Source: Fibrobacter sp. UWB2 (GTDB taxonomy: Bacteria > Fibrobacterota > Fibrobacteria > Fibrobacterales > Fibrobacteraceae). From it: a DNA stretch of 64,000 nt. Shown one piece after another: positions 16,438-25,400 of this stretch; position 1 is the stretch's first letter; each line of letters starts with the position of its first letter. The notes under the pieces were generated by a model. That model worked only from the letters and a program-made list of their open reading frames with translations, did no database searches and was not told the DNA's origin. Location of the stretch: contig NZ_MWQK01000002.1 of assembly GCF_002210425.1 (NCBI RefSeq), positions 62,001 through 126,000 of the forward strand, in the 5' to 3' direction. The position numbers and the translations under genes are program-made.

Positions 16438-17397
16438 TTATCGGGAAAAAGGTTCCATGACCTGCCAGAGCACAGCCTTGTGTGCGTGAAGTCTATTCTC
16501 TGCTTCTTCAAAGCTCATGTTCACGTCGAGATTGTCCATCACAGAGTCTGTGATTTCTTCGCCGCGGTGAGCCGGCAAGCAGTGGCTGACCTTGCAATGT
16601 GCCGGAGCGTGCTTCAAGAGTTCGTCGTTGATCTGGAACGGCAAGAAGTGGCTCTGCTTTGTAGCCTTTTCGCCTTCCTGACCCATAGAAACCCAAACGT
16701 CGCTATAGAGGATGTCGGCGTCTTTGACAGCTTCCTTCGGATCGTGGAAAACGCGGTACTGGCAACCGTGCTTCTTCAAGCCGGCCTCCGCTTCTTCGAC
16801 AACTTTGGCGGGCTGTTCAAAGCCCTTCGGGCAGGCGAGCGTGAAGTTCATGCCGACCTTTGCGGCGAGGGCGAGGAAGGAGTTCGCAACGTTGTTGCCG
16901 TCACCGATGAAGGCGACTGTCTTCGGCTTGCCATCGGCGTTCTTGAATCCGCCGAGGTTTTCGTTGATCATCTGGGCAAAAGCGATTGCCTGGCATGGAT
17001 GATAGTCATCTGTCAAAGCGTTCACAACCGGAATGGAACCGTATTCAGCGAGTTCTTCAACGAGCTGCTGCTTGAAGCAACGGACCACAATGGCGTTGAC
17101 CCAGCGGCTGAGGCAGCGGGCGACATCCTTGACGCTTTCGCGCTTGCCGAGACCAATAGAATCCGGGGAGAGGAGCACGGCGTGGCCGCCGAGCTGGTTC
17201 ATGCCCACCTGGAAAGTCGTAATAGTTCGCAGCGACGGTTTTTCGAAGAACATGGCGATGTTCTGGCCGTGGAGTCGGTCAGAGACCTTACCAGCGTGAA
17301 CTTCAGCCTTGAGACGCGAGGCAATCTCGATGGTTTCGAGAACTTTTTCTTCACTCCAGTCCATGAGGCGGAGGAAGTGTTTGTTGCGATCTATCAT
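16438..17397 (-). CDS. argF: Ornithine carbamoyltransferase
   Basis: This enzyme transfers the carbamoyl group from carbamoyl phosphate to ornithine in arginine synthesis. At 319 residues it has family length. The carbamoyl-phosphate loop is FEKPSLRTI (residues 51-59), whereas most relatives have S-T/L-R-T-R, so the second Arg is Ile59 here. HPCQ, the DVWVSMGQE ornithine motif and the HCLPAHRGEE active-site Cys loop are intact (His in place of the usual Tyr after PA). No other arg genes are adjacent. GGAAACC precedes the ATG. Confidence 0.93.
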   Translation of the reverse strand: MIDRNKHFLRLMDWSEEKVLETIEIASRLKAEVHAGKVSDRLHGQNIAMFFEKPSLRTITTFQVGMNQLGGHAVLLSPDSIGLGKRESVKDVARCLSRWVNAIVVRCFKQQLVEELAEYGSIPVVNALTDDYHPCQAIAFAQMINENLGGFKNADGKPKTVAFIGDGNNVANSFLALAAKVGMNFTLACPKGFEQPAKVVEEAEAGLKKHGCQYRVFHDPKEAVKDADILYSDVWVSMGQEGEKATKQSHFLPFQINDELLKHAPAHCKVSHCLPAHRGEEITDSVMDNLDVNMSFEEAENRLHAHKAVLWQVMEPFSR

Positions 17398-17494
17398 TTG
17401 GTTTCCTTTGGGGGTTGTCCCTATTTATCGTTTGATTTGTGAATCAACAGATGTCTTTTTGTCGCTAAAATTGGTCACTTTTCTAAATGAAAAA

Positions 17495-17521
17495 CGAAAA
17501 AACGGAGCTTTTACACTCCGT
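17495..17521 (-). terminator. Terminator after small ribosomal protein gene
   Basis: On the minus strand ACGGAG, TGTAAAAG and CTCCGT are followed by six T and more T-rich sequence. It ends the transcript of the 31-residue gene. Confidence 0.85.
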
Positions 17522-17557
17522 CTTTTACAGGAAATCACAAGAAAATGCTAACGGATA

Positions 17558-17653
17558 TTAGCGAAGTTTCTTTTTGTGACGGTCACGACGACGGCGCTTC
17601 TTACGCTTGTGAGTCGCAATCTTCCTGCGCTTTCTTTTCTTTCCGCAAGGCAT
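17558..17653 (-). CDS. Tiny basic ribosomal protein (AURKAIP1/COX24-type)
   Basis: This 31-residue protein begins MPCGKKRKRRKIATHKRKK and ends KKKLR. Nineteen of the residues are Lys or Arg. It matches the short bacterial AURKAIP1/COX24-domain protein of the small ribosomal subunit known from Bacteroidetes and relatives. A GGAGAT site is 7-8 bases before the ATG, and a clean terminator follows. The gene is easily missed because of its size. Confidence 0.85.
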   Translation of the reverse strand: MPCGKKRKRRKIATHKRKKRRRRDRHKKKLR

Positions 17654-17789
17654 GTTGTATCTCCGTTAAAGGTTAAACTTAAAAATACGCCACCAAATAG
17701 AGAAAAATTTTATCCGCTTGTCAAGGGGTGATTCTTAAGTTTTAACACTAAACTTAAGGCTTTAAAAAGCATTGAAAATGTAATAATGT

Positions 17790-17880
17790 ACGTCATGCGG
17801 GCGGGGCCCCAGCTCGGAGTTGCGAAGGCCGCACGGGCCCCTCCCTGCACCCTCCCCATCCTTGGCCGACGCTTTATTCT
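17790..17880. repeat. GC-rich intergenic element with inverted repeat
   Basis: The gap between the ribosomal-protein gene and dusA (17654-17946) is AT-rich except for this block. The block contains GGGGCCC (17803-17809) and GGGCCCC (17835-17841) as an inverted pair, then a pyrimidine-rich stretch. The abrupt change of composition suggests a dispersed repeat or structured RNA, but only one copy is in this window. Confidence 0.35.
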
Positions 17881-17946
17881 CTCGACGTTTTTTATAAGAC
17901 TAAAATTAGTTGATAGTCTCGCTATTAGCGGTAATAACGGTAATTA

Positions 17947-18981
17947 TTACGACTCTTCTGAAACGAGTTCCATCGCTTTTCGGATGAGGGCGGCGGCACC
18001 TCCGTAAAGGTGGGCGCGGGGGCTCTCGTTGCTGAGCGTGGCGCGGAATTTGCGGGCGCCCGGGAGTCCTGCAAAAAGCCCGTAGAGGTGCTTTACAAGA
18101 ATCGTTGCGGGGCAGCCTTCGGCAGTCTGCTTCTCGACGTAGGGGAGGTACGCTTCCAAAAGCGCCTTTCGCGTGGCGGGGCGGGCGTTTCCGGCAATGA
18201 TTTCTGCCGGGTCGTTACTTTCGGGGCGGACATCCCCGAAAATTCTTGCATCGGCATCGTGCAAAAACCACGGATTCTCGTACGCTTCACGACCGACCAT
18301 CACACCATCCAAATCCTTCAGCTGTTCTTCAATCTGGTCGAGCGTCTTGATGCCGCCGTTGATGCTCAAGTTCAGCTCCGGCATTTCTGCCTTAAGGCGG
18401 TGGACGAACTCGTAATGGAGCGGTGGTACTTCGCGGTTCTCCTTAGGCGAGAGTCCCTTGAGCCACGCCTTACGTGCATGCACAATGAAAATTTTGCAGC
18501 CTGCATCACGCACGGTCTGGATAAAGTCTGTGAAAAATTCCCAGCTGTCTAGGTCATCGACCCCAATGCGACACTTGATAGAAACCGGAATCGAAACGGC
18601 GTCCTGCATCGCCTTGAAACAATCAGCGACGACGTTTTTCTCTTTCATGAGGCACGCGCCAAAGTTCCCGTTCTGCACACGGTCCGATGGGCAACCGCAA
18701 TTCAAGTTGACTTCGCTAAAGCCTGCCGCTTCCACAAGCTTTGAGGCGGCGGCAAGGTCCGCCGGATTGCTACCGCCGAGCTGCAATACAGCCGGGTGTT
18801 CAAACGGTTCGTGCCCGAGGAACAAGTCCTTGTTCTCGCAATGCAAAAGTCCCGTAGAGACGACCATCTCGCTGTAAAGCAAAATGTGCTTAGAAAGCAA
18901 ACGCAAAAAATAACGTTCGTGGCGGTCCGTGCAGTCAAGCATCGGAGCGATGGAAAGTCTACGGTTGAAGTCGATGTTCAT
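17947..18981 (-). CDS. dusA: tRNA-dihydrouridine synthase, DusA type
   Basis: This FMN enzyme reduces uridine to dihydrouridine in the D-loop of tRNA. The protein is 344 residues from the chosen ATG; a longer open frame runs upstream, but MNIDFNRRLSIAPMLDCTD is the natural start. The RLSIAPMLDCTDRHER and NLNCGCPSDRVQNGNFGACLM (catalytic Cys) segments, IKCRIGVDD, IVHARKAWLKGLSPKENRE and NGGI...VMVGREAYENPW are DusA signatures. It follows the diguanylate cyclase gene by 29 bases on the same strand. Confidence 0.93.
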   Translation of the reverse strand: MNIDFNRRLSIAPMLDCTDRHERYFLRLLSKHILLYSEMVVSTGLLHCENKDLFLGHEPFEHPAVLQLGGSNPADLAAASKLVEAAGFSEVNLNCGCPSDRVQNGNFGACLMKEKNVVADCFKAMQDAVSIPVSIKCRIGVDDLDSWEFFTDFIQTVRDAGCKIFIVHARKAWLKGLSPKENREVPPLHYEFVHRLKAEMPELNLSINGGIKTLDQIEEQLKDLDGVMVGREAYENPWFLHDADARIFGDVRPESNDPAEIIAGNARPATRKALLEAYLPYVEKQTAEGCPATILVKHLYGLFAGLPGARKFRATLSNESPRAHLYGGAAALIRKAMELVSEES

Positions 18982-19010
18982 GAACGCAAAAATAGAAATT
19001 TTGCGAAGTG

Positions 19011-20702
19011 TTACGTTTGCGCATTTTCCACGGGCTTGTCGTCCGTCCAGAGGATGACCTTGTTTCTGCCGTGTTCCTTGCCTTCGTAAAGAGCCTTGTC
19101 TGCGAGCTGGATGCACTTTTCGGCGCCCTGACCGCTATCGAACTGGGCTACACCCAAAGTAATTGTCACCTTGATTTCCTTGCCACCAAAGAATATCGTC
19201 TGGTTTTCAATCTGCTTGCGGAATCGTTCGGCAACGTGGGCTGCGTCTTTCAGTTCCGTTTCGGGGAGGAGCGTCAGGAATTCTTCACCGCCGTAGCGGG
19301 CGAGCACATCGTACTTGCGGAGCAGACTGCGGATGGTGCTTGCGACTGACTTGAGCACGGCATCGCCTGCGGCATGTCCGTACGTGTCGTTCACGTCCTT
19401 GAAATGGTCGATGTCGATAAAGATGATGCTGAATGCCTTTCTGAATCGGTTTGCACGGTCGACTTCCTTTTCAATAGTCCTGTGCATGTCGCGGCGGTTC
19501 GGCAACTGCGTGAGTTCATCGGTTCTCGAAATCAAGTCGAGTTTCTTGTTAGCTTGTTCGAGCTCGTAGGTGCGTTCCTTGACTTCTTTTTCGAGAAGTT
19601 CCCTGTGCGCGTTCAATTCCTGAATCTGCCGCTTGATGGTCTCGTGCATCTGGTTAAAGACCTTGGCGAGTCTGCCGATTTCGTCCTGGCTGCTCTTTGC
19701 CTTGAATTCCTCGATGTTGAGGTTTCCTTCGGTAATCTGTGAAATGTGGTCAATCAAGTTGTTCAGCGGCTTACAGACAATCAGGATTTGCCAAAGAGAC
19801 ACGAGCAAGATGGCGATAATCGAACTGAACAAAATGATTTGGCTGACATGGTGAACCGACGAAACCATTGCATCAATTTCTGTCTTAGGCTGTAAGGCGA
19901 TAAGACCAAGGTCGTAAGTCGGGTTGAAAGTCCTGTTGATGAGGTAGGATTTTCCATTGTCCAGCTTTACGAAACGAATGGAATTATCGCTATCCTGCTT
20001 GATGTTCATGTCGCCAAGTCCGAGTTCCGTAATCTTGTGGACTCCGTCAAGCCAAGTTCTCATATCCGGGTGGTAAAGGATTTCGCCTTGGCCATTGCAT
20101 GCGATGAGAATGCCGTTTTGCCCGACTTTGTATTCCGAAAAGTATTTCCAGAGTCGGCGAATCGAAAAGTTTGATACCAGTCTTCCATCACCCATGGCTC
20201 TGTCCGAAACGACAACGCCAAAGGCTCGCTTGGGAGTGCCGTCGGCATCGCGGAACCATGGAGAAATGGTCGGCCTGTGAGGAGAAATTCTATTGAACTC
20301 GATAGGGTAGGTTATCTTGGTTGTGCCTAGCATGGAGTTGTTGCAGACAAGATTGTAGCTACGGTCAAAGAGCGATATGGATTCGCCCGAAATGAATAGC
20401 GACGATATGTTGAAGCTTTTGAGGTAACCGGCCGCAATGAGCTTGTCCATGCTTTGAATTTCGGAAGTCTTTGCCAACAAAGTCAGACGACTTGCAAACT
20501 GCTCCATTTCGTTGTTGACCGTGTTTGCGAGTTGCTGTAACTGGGTTTCGTTGGTATCGTAACTCAGTTTAAGCGTGGTCTTCATTTGCCTCTGGGTGAA
20601 AACGTAAGTTCCAATCATCACGATGACAAGCATTGAGACAATCAAGAGCAGTAAACTCTTGATGATGATGCTGTTTGTGAGATTGGAAAATTTTAAACCC
20701 AT
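19011..20702 (-). CDS. Membrane diguanylate cyclase (sensor-HAMP-GGDEF)
   Basis: The 563-residue protein has TM1 at about residues 12-33, a periplasmic Cache-like region (residues 34-285) and TM2 at about 290-310. A HAMP segment (310-365), a short coiled coil and a GGDEF domain (about 400-550) follow. The active loop is RYGGEEF, and an RxxD I-site (RKYD) lies five residues before it, so the enzyme should make c-di-GMP and be product-inhibited. It lies 48 bases below a membrane-anchored solute-binding protein gene, which might present ligand to the sensor domain; that is inference. Confidence 0.92.
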   Translation of the reverse strand: MGLKFSNLTNSIIIKSLLLLIVSMLVIVMIGTYVFTQRQMKTTLKLSYDTNETQLQQLANTVNNEMEQFASRLTLLAKTSEIQSMDKLIAAGYLKSFNISSLFISGESISLFDRSYNLVCNNSMLGTTKITYPIEFNRISPHRPTISPWFRDADGTPKRAFGVVVSDRAMGDGRLVSNFSIRRLWKYFSEYKVGQNGILIACNGQGEILYHPDMRTWLDGVHKITELGLGDMNIKQDSDNSIRFVKLDNGKSYLINRTFNPTYDLGLIALQPKTEIDAMVSSVHHVSQIILFSSIIAILLVSLWQILIVCKPLNNLIDHISQITEGNLNIEEFKAKSSQDEIGRLAKVFNQMHETIKRQIQELNAHRELLEKEVKERTYELEQANKKLDLISRTDELTQLPNRRDMHRTIEKEVDRANRFRKAFSIIFIDIDHFKDVNDTYGHAAGDAVLKSVASTIRSLLRKYDVLARYGGEEFLTLLPETELKDAAHVAERFRKQIENQTIFFGGKEIKVTITLGVAQFDSGQGAEKCIQLADKALYEGKEHGRNKVILWTDDKPVENAQT

Positions 20703-20750
20703 AGTTCTTTGCGTCTTTTTTTGAAATATAACTAACGAATTTGCAACTGG

Positions 20751-22304
20751 TTAGTGTTTTTTCCTACGGGTGAACGCAAAAATGAACCCGAGGAGCACGG
20801 CGATGGCGAAAATCCACGGGGTACGGCTGAAACCGGAATCGTTTTCTTCGGTCGGCTTTGTTTTTTCTTCGATACCCTTGTTCTGGTTTCCGTCCTTGAT
20901 GCCCAGGGCCTTGTGCCAGGTTTCGCGGAATTCTGCGAATGTGAGGTCTCCGGAAATCGGGTGGTTCAGGTGCTTGTTTATGTCGTTTGAATAATTCGCG
21001 AGGATTTCATAAATCTTTTCTTCAGAGTAAAGCGCCGGGATTTCGAGATGGTCCCAAATGGCGCTGAACATGGATCCGAGGATCTGTTCAATATCGCCCC
21101 ATTCTGGAATGGCTGTGTAGGCACGCCCTGTGCCGAGCATAGGAACGAGCGTCTTGTAGTCGTCGTCCTTGGACCAGTTGGCAAGAACCTTCTTCGATGC
21201 GGGGAGCATGCCTATTTGCTTTGTATATGCATCCAAGTTTTCATCGTTGGTGAGATAAAGTAAAAGATCCAAAGATTCTTGCTTTTTGTTGCCTGTCGGG
21301 ATGGCGAGGTTACTTCCGCCGATAAAGCTGACAGAACCTTCCGTGCCTGTCGGGATGGGGAGTGCCATCACGCTGTCTTTACCGATTTTCGTGTTGTTAA
21401 GACCGCCCTTGGCGCCATCGAAACGGGTCTGCATAATGACTTCGGACGTGTTCACGATGAAGGCGAGTTCGCCTGCGTTAAAGTGTTGCACGATTTGAGC
21501 CGTGTTCATCTGCAAGGCTTCGGTGCTTACAAGAGTATCGAGCACAAAGCTCAGGTACTTTGCGATACCGTAAATGGTCTTTGGCGTAAGGATGGCTGCC
21601 TTCCATTTACCGCTATTGTCTTTTTCGATGAAGTTACCGCCGTTGCTCCAGACCCACGGGGCGAAGTTGTGCGGGATATTCCAGTCGTTCTTTCCCGGGA
21701 ATGCAAATGCGCGGACCTTGGTGCCGTCGTCGAGCATTTCGTGGCTGTTGTTCACCTTGCGGATGGCTTTAACGAATCCATCAAATGTAGAGACATCGTC
21801 AGGATTGATGTCGTTCTTCTTGAGAATGCGTTTGTTGGCCAAAATTGGGCGGATATCGATGAACCACGGAACGGAATAGATGGTCGTGTCGGAGTCGATA
21901 TGAGTCGTGTTCCAGCTGACCGGGACAAACCTGCTAGAGTCGATTTGCGGAAGCCATTCGTTTAATGCCTTGATTTCGCCGCGGGAAGCAAAGTACGGGA
22001 CCCATGTTGTGCCGAGCTGTAATACGTCTGGTGCGTCTATGCCGGTGGCAAGTGCCGTCGTGATGCGGTTCCAGGCTACACCCCAGTCCAGAACGGTGAC
22101 TTTTGTCTTGATTCCTGTTTTCTTGGTAAAGAGGTTTAATCTCTGTTCAAGTTTTTCTTGTGGCGATGCGCCGTTTGGCATAATCCAGACGGTCAGAGCT
22201 TCCTGCTTTTTGGCGGCGGGTTTAGCTACGGGTGCCTTGGCTGCAAAAATGGATGAAACTGCAATAGCTGTAATAATACTAGTCACTTTAGTTATCGCAT
22301 TCAT
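20751..22304 (-). CDS. Family-1 extracellular solute-binding protein with C-terminal membrane anchor
   Basis: The 517-residue protein has an N-terminal signal peptide (cleavage near AAKA) and a type-1 periplasmic sugar-binding fold (about residues 35-450). Typical segments are LTVWIMPNG, APDVLQLGTTW, VPWFIDIRPI, GGSNLAIP and a Trp/Tyr-rich pocket. Unusually it ends with a charged linker, one TM helix (FSRTPWIFAIAVLLGFIFAF) and RRKKH, which would tether it to the inner membrane. No ABC permease or ATPase is nearby. The next gene on the strand is a diguanylate cyclase, so a sensory role is possible. GGAGGTGA precedes the ATG. Confidence 0.85.
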   Translation of the reverse strand: MNAITKVTSIITAIAVSSIFAAKAPVAKPAAKKQEALTVWIMPNGASPQEKLEQRLNLFTKKTGIKTKVTVLDWGVAWNRITTALATGIDAPDVLQLGTTWVPYFASRGEIKALNEWLPQIDSSRFVPVSWNTTHIDSDTTIYSVPWFIDIRPILANKRILKKNDINPDDVSTFDGFVKAIRKVNNSHEMLDDGTKVRAFAFPGKNDWNIPHNFAPWVWSNGGNFIEKDNSGKWKAAILTPKTIYGIAKYLSFVLDTLVSTEALQMNTAQIVQHFNAGELAFIVNTSEVIMQTRFDGAKGGLNNTKIGKDSVMALPIPTGTEGSVSFIGGSNLAIPTGNKKQESLDLLLYLTNDENLDAYTKQIGMLPASKKVLANWSKDDDYKTLVPMLGTGRAYTAIPEWGDIEQILGSMFSAIWDHLEIPALYSEEKIYEILANYSNDINKHLNHPISGDLTFAEFRETWHKALGIKDGNQNKGIEEKTKPTEENDSGFSRTPWIFAIAVLLGFIFAFTRRKKH

Positions 22305-22427
22305 GATTCACCTCCTAAATTTCCAAAACATAGATTGTATCATCTTTGTATGATATTTGTAGATTTATTAAAAAAATAAAAGAAATGCAAGCAAAAAGTT
22401 GTGATAGATATCTCAGGAGGGGTTAAA

Positions 22428-22805
22428 ATGCTGGCTGTTTGCGGGATTGTCCGCCGAAAAGGGCGTGTTTTGATGTGCAAACGGGGTGCCGGAACGCTTT
22501 TTCCGGGATTTTGGGAACTCCCGACCGAAATTTTGGAAGATGGCGAAATGGCTGAAGATGCGCTAGAAAGGGCGTTTTTTGAGCGTTTGACGGATTTTCC
22601 GCAGAAAATGAAGCCTTTGGGAGCGGTGGATTTCGACTATGGTGAAGGATGCCGGATTTTGGCGTATGATGTTGAGCTTTGCAAGAATTTTGTCCATATA
22701 TATGGGTACGACGATTTTAGATGGGTAAAACCGAAGGATTTGAAGCGCCTCCGGGTGTTAACACCCCATGTGACCTTACTCACTGAAGTGAATCATGGAT
22801 TGTAA
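22428..22805 (+). CDS. Nudix-fold protein with degenerate Nudix box
   Basis: This 125-residue protein starts at ATG 22428, behind a strong AGGAGGGG; a longer in-frame GTG start is less likely. The fold resembles MutT and the MutY C-terminal domain (VRRKGRVLMCKRG, FPGFWELPTE). In the Nudix box the usual R-E-x-x-E-E-x-G is R-A-x-x-E-R-x-T, so one of three metal-binding Glu remains. It is probably not a normal pyrophosphohydrolase; substrate recognition or a relic function is more likely. Confidence 0.75.
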   Translation: MLAVCGIVRRKGRVLMCKRGAGTLFPGFWELPTEILEDGEMAEDALERAFFERLTDFPQKMKPLGAVDFDYGEGCRILAYDVELCKNFVHIYGYDDFRWVKPKDLKRLRVLTPHVTLLTEVNHGL

Positions 22806-22904
22806 ATTTATGATACACACAGCGTTCTTCCTCTAGCAATTGCTAGTGTTCTTTCTTATATTTTTGACAAAACAAAAACACTTAAATATAAGGAGTTTGT
22901 AAAC

Positions 22905-23336
22905 ATGAAAAAAGGTATCCTCGCCCTTGCTTGCGCAGGTATGATCGTCCTCTCCGGCTGCTATGGTAGCTATGGCTCTACCAAGTGGCTCCATGGTGCC
23001 ATTGGCAAGATTTCCAACAAGTGGGCTAAGTCCTTGGTGCACTTCCTTGCAACTCCGGCTTACTTTATTTGCTTTGGCTTTGTTGACTTCTTCTTCGTCA
23101 ACACCATCGAATTCTGGACGGGTTCCAATCCGTTTGCCGCTGGCGACTCCTACTACGAAAAGGATGCTCAGGGCAACTCCGTTGCTGCTGTGAAGAACGA
23201 AGATGGTACTCTCTCTGTGCAGTACACCGCTGCAAGTGGTGAAGTTGCCAACCTCACTCTCCAGCGCGATGAAAACGTCGTCCGTGCTCTTGACGCTAAC
23301 GGCGAAGTCGTTGCTCAGTACGAAATCGAAAAGTAA
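22905..23336 (+). CDS. DUF3332-like lipoprotein
   Basis: The 143-residue protein has lipobox LSGC at about residue 19. A hydrophobic core follows (AKSLVHFLATPAYFICFGFVDFFFVNTIEFWTGSNPF), which is the hallmark of DUF3332, and then a beta-rich hydrophilic tail. AAGGAGTTTG lies 5 bases before the ATG. Function is unknown for the family. The codon use is of the highly expressed type. Confidence 0.8.
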   Translation: MKKGILALACAGMIVLSGCYGSYGSTKWLHGAIGKISNKWAKSLVHFLATPAYFICFGFVDFFFVNTIEFWTGSNPFAAGDSYYEKDAQGNSVAAVKNEDGTLSVQYTAASGEVANLTLQRDENVVRALDANGEVVAQYEIEK

Positions 23337-23360
23337 TCAATTTATCGATTTAGTCTTTGG

Positions 23361-23392
23361 ACGCTCTCTGGAAATCCCGGAGGGCGTTTTTT
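23361..23392 (+). terminator. Terminator after DUF3332-like gene
   Basis: The stem ACGCTCTC.../...GGAGGGCGT is followed by T6, with imperfect pairing near the loop. Confidence 0.8.
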
Positions 23393-23473
23393 GTTTGGTC
23401 TTGACAGATTTACAACAATCTTTCGTCTTTGGTCGATTGTCTTTCGCCATAAATTTTATATATACTTATTACC

Positions 23474-24196
23474 ATGTTAAAACGGGTTGTCCATAATCGT
23501 TTGCGTAGCGCTATTGGAGCCTTGTTCGCAATTTTTGTTGCGACGGTGCTTTGCGCATGCAACGGAAGTGACCTCGCTCGTGGCGATGAGGCGCTCCGCA
23601 TTGGCGATTATGACCGCGCCGTGACGAATTTTTCGAAGGTGCTCGACGTTGAACCGGCGAATCGGGATGCCCGCTATGGGCTTGCGATTGCGTATTATGC
23701 CATTGCCGAGGACCGGGAAAGCTTAAAGGAAAGCACGCTTGCGTTCTGGGAACGCACGGTCCGTGAATTCAAGATTTTATCCGTGGTCGATTCTAGCGAA
23801 AAGTCTAAGCCCATGTACTCGACCGCGCTTTTTTACCTTGCTCGCGCGATGCTTGCCGAAAATGCACAGGCGAAGGTTCTGCACCTTTTGGACCAGTCCG
23901 TCCAACTGGACCCGGAAAATTACTTTAGCTACAACTTGAAGGCTTTGATCCTTGCCGGGCAGGGCGATGTCGATGGCGCCAAGAAAATTTATGCGTACAT
24001 CGTGACTAAGGAGCCGAAATTTGCTTCGGCGTACGTGAACCTCGGAAACCTTTACTGGAACGCTCACGACTATGAATCCGCTTGGGACATCTGGTCGATG
24101 GGGCGCGAGGCGCTGCCACAGGATGCGGTGCTTGCCAAGTGGACGCGCATTGCCGAAGACTCGCTCAAGGCGATGGTCTATTCAGGTAAACTGTGA
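23474..24196 (+). CDS. TPR-repeat lipoprotein
   Basis: The 240-residue protein has a signal anchor with a lipobox-like CAC at about residue 30. It contains at least four tetratricopeptide repeats: ALRIGDYDRAVTNFSKVLDVEPANRDAR, a middle pair around residues 110-150 and SAYVNLGNLYWNAHDYESAW. Such proteins are scaffolds. Its stop overlaps the GTG start of the kinase gene (GTGA), and the sigma-54 activator follows, so the three probably form one signalling operon. Confidence 0.85.
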   Translation: MLKRVVHNRLRSAIGALFAIFVATVLCACNGSDLARGDEALRIGDYDRAVTNFSKVLDVEPANRDARYGLAIAYYAIAEDRESLKESTLAFWERTVREFKILSVVDSSEKSKPMYSTALFYLARAMLAENAQAKVLHLLDQSVQLDPENYFSYNLKALILAGQGDVDGAKKIYAYIVTKEPKFASAYVNLGNLYWNAHDYESAWDIWSMGREALPQDAVLAKWTRIAEDSLKAMVYSGKL

Positions 24197-25374
24197 GCGG
24201 GCGGGCCATGAAAAAATCAGGGACATCGCTACTCGACTCCGTGACCGGAGGCGCCTTGCTACACCAAGGCGGCGAAGCTTCCATTTACCTTTTGAATGTG
24301 GGTGGTGCGCCGTATGTGCTCAAGTGGTATAACGACGGATTCTCGTTTGACGAAAGCGTTGTTGAACGCTCGCATAAAGTGCGTGAGCCGGGGCTGTACC
24401 GCATTGAAGAATGGGGCAATCGCGATGGAACGCCTTACCTGATTTATGATTATATAGATGGCGAATCTTCGGAAACGCTTGGGCGGATGCCGGTGGCGGT
24501 TGCGCTTGTAGCGCTTCGGCAAGTGGCATCGACGCTTGCTGCTTTGCACAAACAGGGTGTGTCGCATGGCGACTTGAGCCCTGCAAACGTGATATTTGCT
24601 GTGGATAGAAACGGCGGAAATGCCGACCTGGGACTCCAAACGGTGTTGATTGATTGTGGCATTGTCGGGCCGGGCGCTCTTGCGTATGCGGCGCCGGAAC
24701 GCTTCCAGGGCAAGATTGCGGATGAAAAAAGCGACTTGTTCAGCCTTGGGCTTTTGCTGTACCGCTGGATTGCGGGCGAGGACTTGATCACTGCGGATGG
24801 CTACGAGCAGTTTGCCGAGCAGATGGCAAGCGTGCAGGACTTGAACATCTCGGAAAAGCTTTATGCGACGGGCGCCTTTGAAACGTCCGAAGGCGCTCAA
24901 CAGCTCTCGGCGCTAGAACCGCTTTGGTCGGGGCTCTTGTGCGCGGATGTCTCGGAACGCGTCGAAGACTTTGACGAGCTTGATGAAATCTTGGAAATTG
25001 CACTTGATAAAGTGTCGCATGGTGAGGTTGCGCTTGCGGGCTGCGTTACCCAATATATCCAATCCATTAATCGCCCGGAAAGCGAAAAGAATGCGGGGCA
25101 AAAAGTTCCAGATGGGCTTGAAAAGGGTCTCCCGTTTGTCGTTTGCAAGAAAAATAAATGGCTAAAATGGGCCGTTTTGGGCGTTTTTGGACTTATATTA
25201 CTCTTGATAGTGCTGTTGCTTACGAGTGGAACTATGCGTTTCGGTATCGATGCAACAGGGGACCGGCTGTTAAAGCGGTCGAGGAACATTGAGCCGTCTG
25301 TAGAAAGCGAGAAAGTCCCGGATTTGAAGGTGGATAGCTTGCTCATGGAGCTCCCGGTGCCCTCTGCCGAATAG
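24193..25374 (+). CDS. Membrane Ser/Thr protein-kinase-like protein
   Basis: The 393-residue protein has a kinase domain at about residues 20-280. It shows a VLK lysine, catalytic loop HGDLSPANV (HRD reads HGD), metal loop IDCG (DFG reads DCG) and AAPERF in the activation segment. The key Lys, Asp, Asn and Asp are present, so activity is plausible. One TM helix follows (about residues 325-350, WAVLGVFGLILLLIVLLL) with a short extracytoplasmic tail. The GTG start overlaps the TPR gene; ATG 24208 is an alternative. It is 26 bases ahead of the sigma-54 activator gene, a likely partner. Confidence 0.82.
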   Translation: MSGRAMKKSGTSLLDSVTGGALLHQGGEASIYLLNVGGAPYVLKWYNDGFSFDESVVERSHKVREPGLYRIEEWGNRDGTPYLIYDYIDGESSETLGRMPVAVALVALRQVASTLAALHKQGVSHGDLSPANVIFAVDRNGGNADLGLQTVLIDCGIVGPGALAYAAPERFQGKIADEKSDLFSLGLLLYRWIAGEDLITADGYEQFAEQMASVQDLNISEKLYATGAFETSEGAQQLSALEPLWSGLLCADVSERVEDFDELDEILEIALDKVSHGEVALAGCVTQYIQSINRPESEKNAGQKVPDGLEKGLPFVVCKKNKWLKWAVLGVFGLILLLIVLLLTSGTMRFGIDATGDRLLKRSRNIEPSVESEKVPDLKVDSLLMELPVPSAE

Positions 25375-25400
25375 CAGCGCAAACGCAAAAGGGCTTTGTT

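Noticed and set aside
16279-17442. 387-codon frame opposite argF
   Set aside because: argF is unambiguous on the minus strand.
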